Position numbers and translations under genes: made by a program. Source: Tubulanus polymorphus (Eukaryota; Nemertea; Palaeonemertea; Tubulaniformes; Tubulanidae). From it: 64,000 nucleotides of DNA. The first letter of the stretch is position 1; each line of letters opens with the position of its first letter. The notes beneath the pieces are model-generated. The model was given only the letters and a program-made list of their open reading frames with translations, was not told where the DNA came from and did not search any database. The stretch covers positions 15,496,275 to 15,560,274 of the forward strand of contig NC_134032.1 of the NCBI RefSeq assembly GCF_964204645.1. The letters are read 5' to 3'. Positions 61,593 through 64,000 of this stretch are shown piece after piece.

Positions 61593-62279
61593 AAATATTT
61601 TGGTAATAGCCAAACATTTACATCCAAAAGTTTGAATAGGTTTTTTCCGTGATCGACACCGCAGTAAGATGTTAGTAATAGGATTTCTGAGGGGTTACTC
61701 ACTCTTGCCCCCATTGTTTTATGTCCAGGGATGAGAGGTATAACAGACACAATTAGCGGTATAAATCTTAACAATGTGTTTATGTTAGATATGTGTAAAG
61801 ATACTGCATAAACAACACGTTATATACAATTACTACAGGCATTCATAGGTGCCGGGTTCTAGAGCTGATCATTGCTTTGTGTTTGGTTTCCTCAAATATC
61901 GTGTAGCGAGTTCTGACCAAATTATTGTTATATGTAAAATTCCTGTTCCGAATTCTTTTCACAGGTCTGAAATTGAAATGGATAAGGCTGAAAAAACTTG
62001 ATGCCTGGTTTCTTATTTCTACTGAGCTTAAAAGTTGACCCGGCCCGTCGCCTATGTACCCTTAGTCGGTAACTTGTCTGTGGTTTAGTTTCACGATCGG
62101 ATATTTTCACAAACGCCCATCCGATTATAAAAAGCTTACCACCAACGATTAGGTTACTAACTAATCTACCTTGTACATCACCTTTTTAACAAAAAATATT
62201 ATCCGCACTGCTCTAGAAATAAACTGATTACAAATTTTATCTGGGCCGACCGCCTATCAAACCTGTACATAACGTGAAA

Positions 62280-62420
62280 TAAGATAAAAACCCACTATCT
62301 ACAGATTAAAAGAATTAAAAACAAGAATTTATATATTCAATCTAAAATATACAGAATACACGACGTTTCGATCTCATCCTAGAGACCATCGTCAGGTGTG
62401 AGATATAGACTAAAAACAGG
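62280..62420 (-). mobile_element. Penelope-like terminal fragment with hammerhead
   Basis: Shares GAGATCGAAACGTC and the downstream TAAATTCTTG block with 37,370-37,420. It is a fragment; no reverse transcriptase is visible nearby. Confidence 0.6.
62358..62399 (-). ncRNA. Hammerhead ribozyme motif (Penelope type)
   Basis: The - strand reads ACAC, CTGACGA, stem II GGTCTC/GAGATC (one G-U pair) with loop TAGGAT, GAAA, CGTC, GTGT. Helix I is GTGT/ACAC, helix III the palindromic ACGT, with cleavage predicted after GTC. All core residues are present. Confidence 0.65.
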
Positions 62421-62504
62421 GGTATATATACTGAGGAGAACAGGTCAATTGAGTAAATTGGTGAGTGGGTAAATAATTAGTGTTTGGCTGTACATAACGT
62501 CTCT

Positions 62505-62640
62505 TTAAAACCATGATCAGACTTACAATTACGACTGTTATAGAAATGAACTAATTACAGATTCTATTGCGGTTTACAAAATTGACCCCGGCCGATTAGG
62601 AGAAACAGTTAGGTATCAACTTATTTCAGCCTGATCTTTA
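62505..62640 (+). repeat. Dispersed repeat, copy 4 (GGCCGATTAGGAGAA family)
   Basis: TTATAGAAATGAACTAATTA, GCGGTTTACAAAATTGACCC and CGGCCGATTAGGAGAAAC. A partial copy also lies at about 62,200-62,260. Confidence 0.65.
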
Positions 62641-63056
62641 TCCAAGGGCGTCGAGGCCCTATAAAACCCCCGCTCCCCCTCCCTCTGACTTGTAAGCCTT
62701 CCAGGTTCAGACCATCCTCTGATGTAGACCTATTATTGCCGACAGTAGGAGTTGTGTTCAGTCATCTTCAATATCAAATATCCATAAAAGAACAGACAGT
62801 TTCGTTTTCCATAATGTATAAATCATGTTAAGTCGAACGTTTTCGAGTTAACATATACCCCTTCTCAAGACAAGTAACAAATCATGCAAAAACTATACTG
62901 TACATTAAGAGTGCTGCTTGAAATAGCAGAAGATTACATAATCACATGGCAACAACCAGAACAGGCTAGATTAACGAAATACATTTAAAATGAATGAGGA
63001 TCCATTTTGGAACAATGTATGGATATTTAATTATCTGAAACCGAGGATTCATCTTC

Positions 63057-63345
63057 AATATGTTTTAGTTTTGCTGCCCCAGCTCTTTGGAATGCCCTGC
63101 CTGTCTCTGTTAGTCCATCAGTGCAATGTTTTAAGTCAAATTTAAAAACGTACCTTTTTAAAAGGACTTATATGTTTTAAGCTATTTTACTGTGTCTTTG
63201 CTCCTGCTGTTTTATCACATGCTATGTTATTAAGTTCTTCATTTTATGTAAATGTATTAACCCTTTGTACAGCGCATAGATTATTATTTTAGTTATGCGC
63301 TATATAAGAATATATTATTATTATTATTATCATTATTATTATATT
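63057..63345 (+). mobile_element. 5'-truncated non-LTR retrotransposon (LINE) 3' end
   Basis: The last 37 codons (63,067-63,180, TAA) read SFAAPALWNALPVSVSPS then CFKSNLKTYLFKRTY, the familiar reverse-transcriptase C-terminus of CR1/L2/RTE-type LINEs. A short 3' UTR ends GCGCTATATAAGAATATATT followed by ATT repeats, typical of such tails. Confidence 0.85.
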
Positions 63346-63639
63346 ATCATTCAATATGTTTTAGTTTTCATGTGTGCCGGCCGTATTTTCACGTTTACCG
63401 GGTTCCCCCGACTCCCAGCAGAGAGATCCTTGAAAACCACGGTAAACCCTCAATTCGGTCGGGTGAAGATCGTCATAACAGGGTCCCTTCCTAAGCGGGG
63501 GACCCTGTTGTTCTAAAAATGTGTAAAAGATAAAGAGCAATCCAGAAACAGGTTAAAGTTGACTTGTTTCGGCTGGCAACGCTTAGCAATCGATTGTAAT
63601 TAGTCAAATAGGTGCTTGCCATGAGATAAAGCCGCAATC

Positions 63640-63925
63640 AAAGGTTTAAGTACACCGTATGGTGCTGCCGCTAAACTCGTCGTTAGCGGGATTTTCAAAC
63701 ACTAACGAGAATCGACACTGGCAAGCAACGTCTGGTATAACTGTACCGTGCGGTGCTGCCGGTCTGATAATCGATAGCGGGATTTTCAAACACTATCGGT
63801 AATCGACTCTGGCAAGCAGCCTGTGCTGCTTAAAGGCACCGTAAGGTGCTGCCACTTTGCTTATCGTTGACGGGGTTTTCAAACACTATCTGGAATCGAC
63901 ACTGGCAAGCAACGTTCTACATAAC
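63640..63925 (+). repeat. ~92-bp tandem array (3 units) with hairpin
   Basis: Units share GGTGCTGCC, CGGGATTTTCAAACACTA, AATCGAC and CTGGCAAGCA at 91- and 93-base spacing. Hairpins at 63,681-63,707 (CGTTAG/CTAACG) and 63,772-63,798 (CGATAG/CTATCG) differ by a compensatory pair. The third unit has lost pairing. Confidence 0.85.
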
Positions 63926-64000
63926 GAATACGAATAATTACACTCTAACCATTTCGGTAGTAAATATATGGAGGAATTAACAGTATTTACAATTATTTAC

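Larger units (their letters stand above)
53060..64000. other. Intergenic DNA upstream of the RBM24-like gene
   Basis: No protein gene recognised. It holds the hAT-like copy, a 43-base hairpin, a 104-bp duplication, the hammerhead array, a 47-bp array, tRNA-Val, Penelope- and LINE-derived fragments and the right-edge array. Blocks 53,250-54,470, 55,000-55,690 and 55,820-57,060 contain only AT-rich sequence and short unsupported open frames. Confidence 0.6.

Overview
This is a gene-poor, repeat-rich, intron-rich window from an animal nuclear genome. The two identifiable protein genes are metazoan, split by GT-AG introns and separated by AT-rich, minisatellite-laden DNA. The mix of short tandem arrays, MITEs, Penelope-type hammerhead motifs and a LINE tail suits a marine invertebrate, most likely a spiralian such as a mollusc. 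That placement is inference, because nothing in the window fixes the species.

Left edge (1-6,599, + strand): the last coding exon of a TM9SF1-type nonaspanin ends at 6,599. Its upstream intron carries a foldback element, a 41-bp array and a long CT/CCCT tract that runs into the splice acceptor. From 6,600 to 14,375 lies the interval between two convergent genes. It holds several minisatellites, a pogo-like MITE with a 19-bp array inside it, a 76-bp tRNA-sized array and two CTCF-like motifs.

Centre (14,376-52,658, - strand): one gene of about 38 kb encodes an RBM24/RBM38/SUP-12-type single-RRM RNA-binding protein. I assembled it from four coding exons (52,437-52,658; 45,947-46,070; 32,792-32,888; 14,376-14,754). 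Their phases join exactly into a 273-residue protein. The introns hold most of the window's repeats: a recurrent 47-bp satellite derived from a small inverted-repeat MITE, a 92-bp array, a PIF/Harbinger-like element, a hAT-like element and an 800-bp GA/CT block beside exon 2. A likely promoter (CRE, CCAAT, TATA-like) lies at about 52,960-53,055.

Right side (53,060-64,000): upstream intergenic DNA with a tRNA-Val(UAC) gene, a second copy of the hAT-like element, a truncated LINE 3' end, and the most unusual feature of the window. This is a 69-bp tandem array (60,088-60,442) whose units each carry a hammerhead-ribozyme core. A related hammerhead lies on the - strand at about 62,360, and damaged ones lie at about 34,500 and 37,350. 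A 92-bp three-unit array at the right edge contains a hairpin with a compensatory base change.
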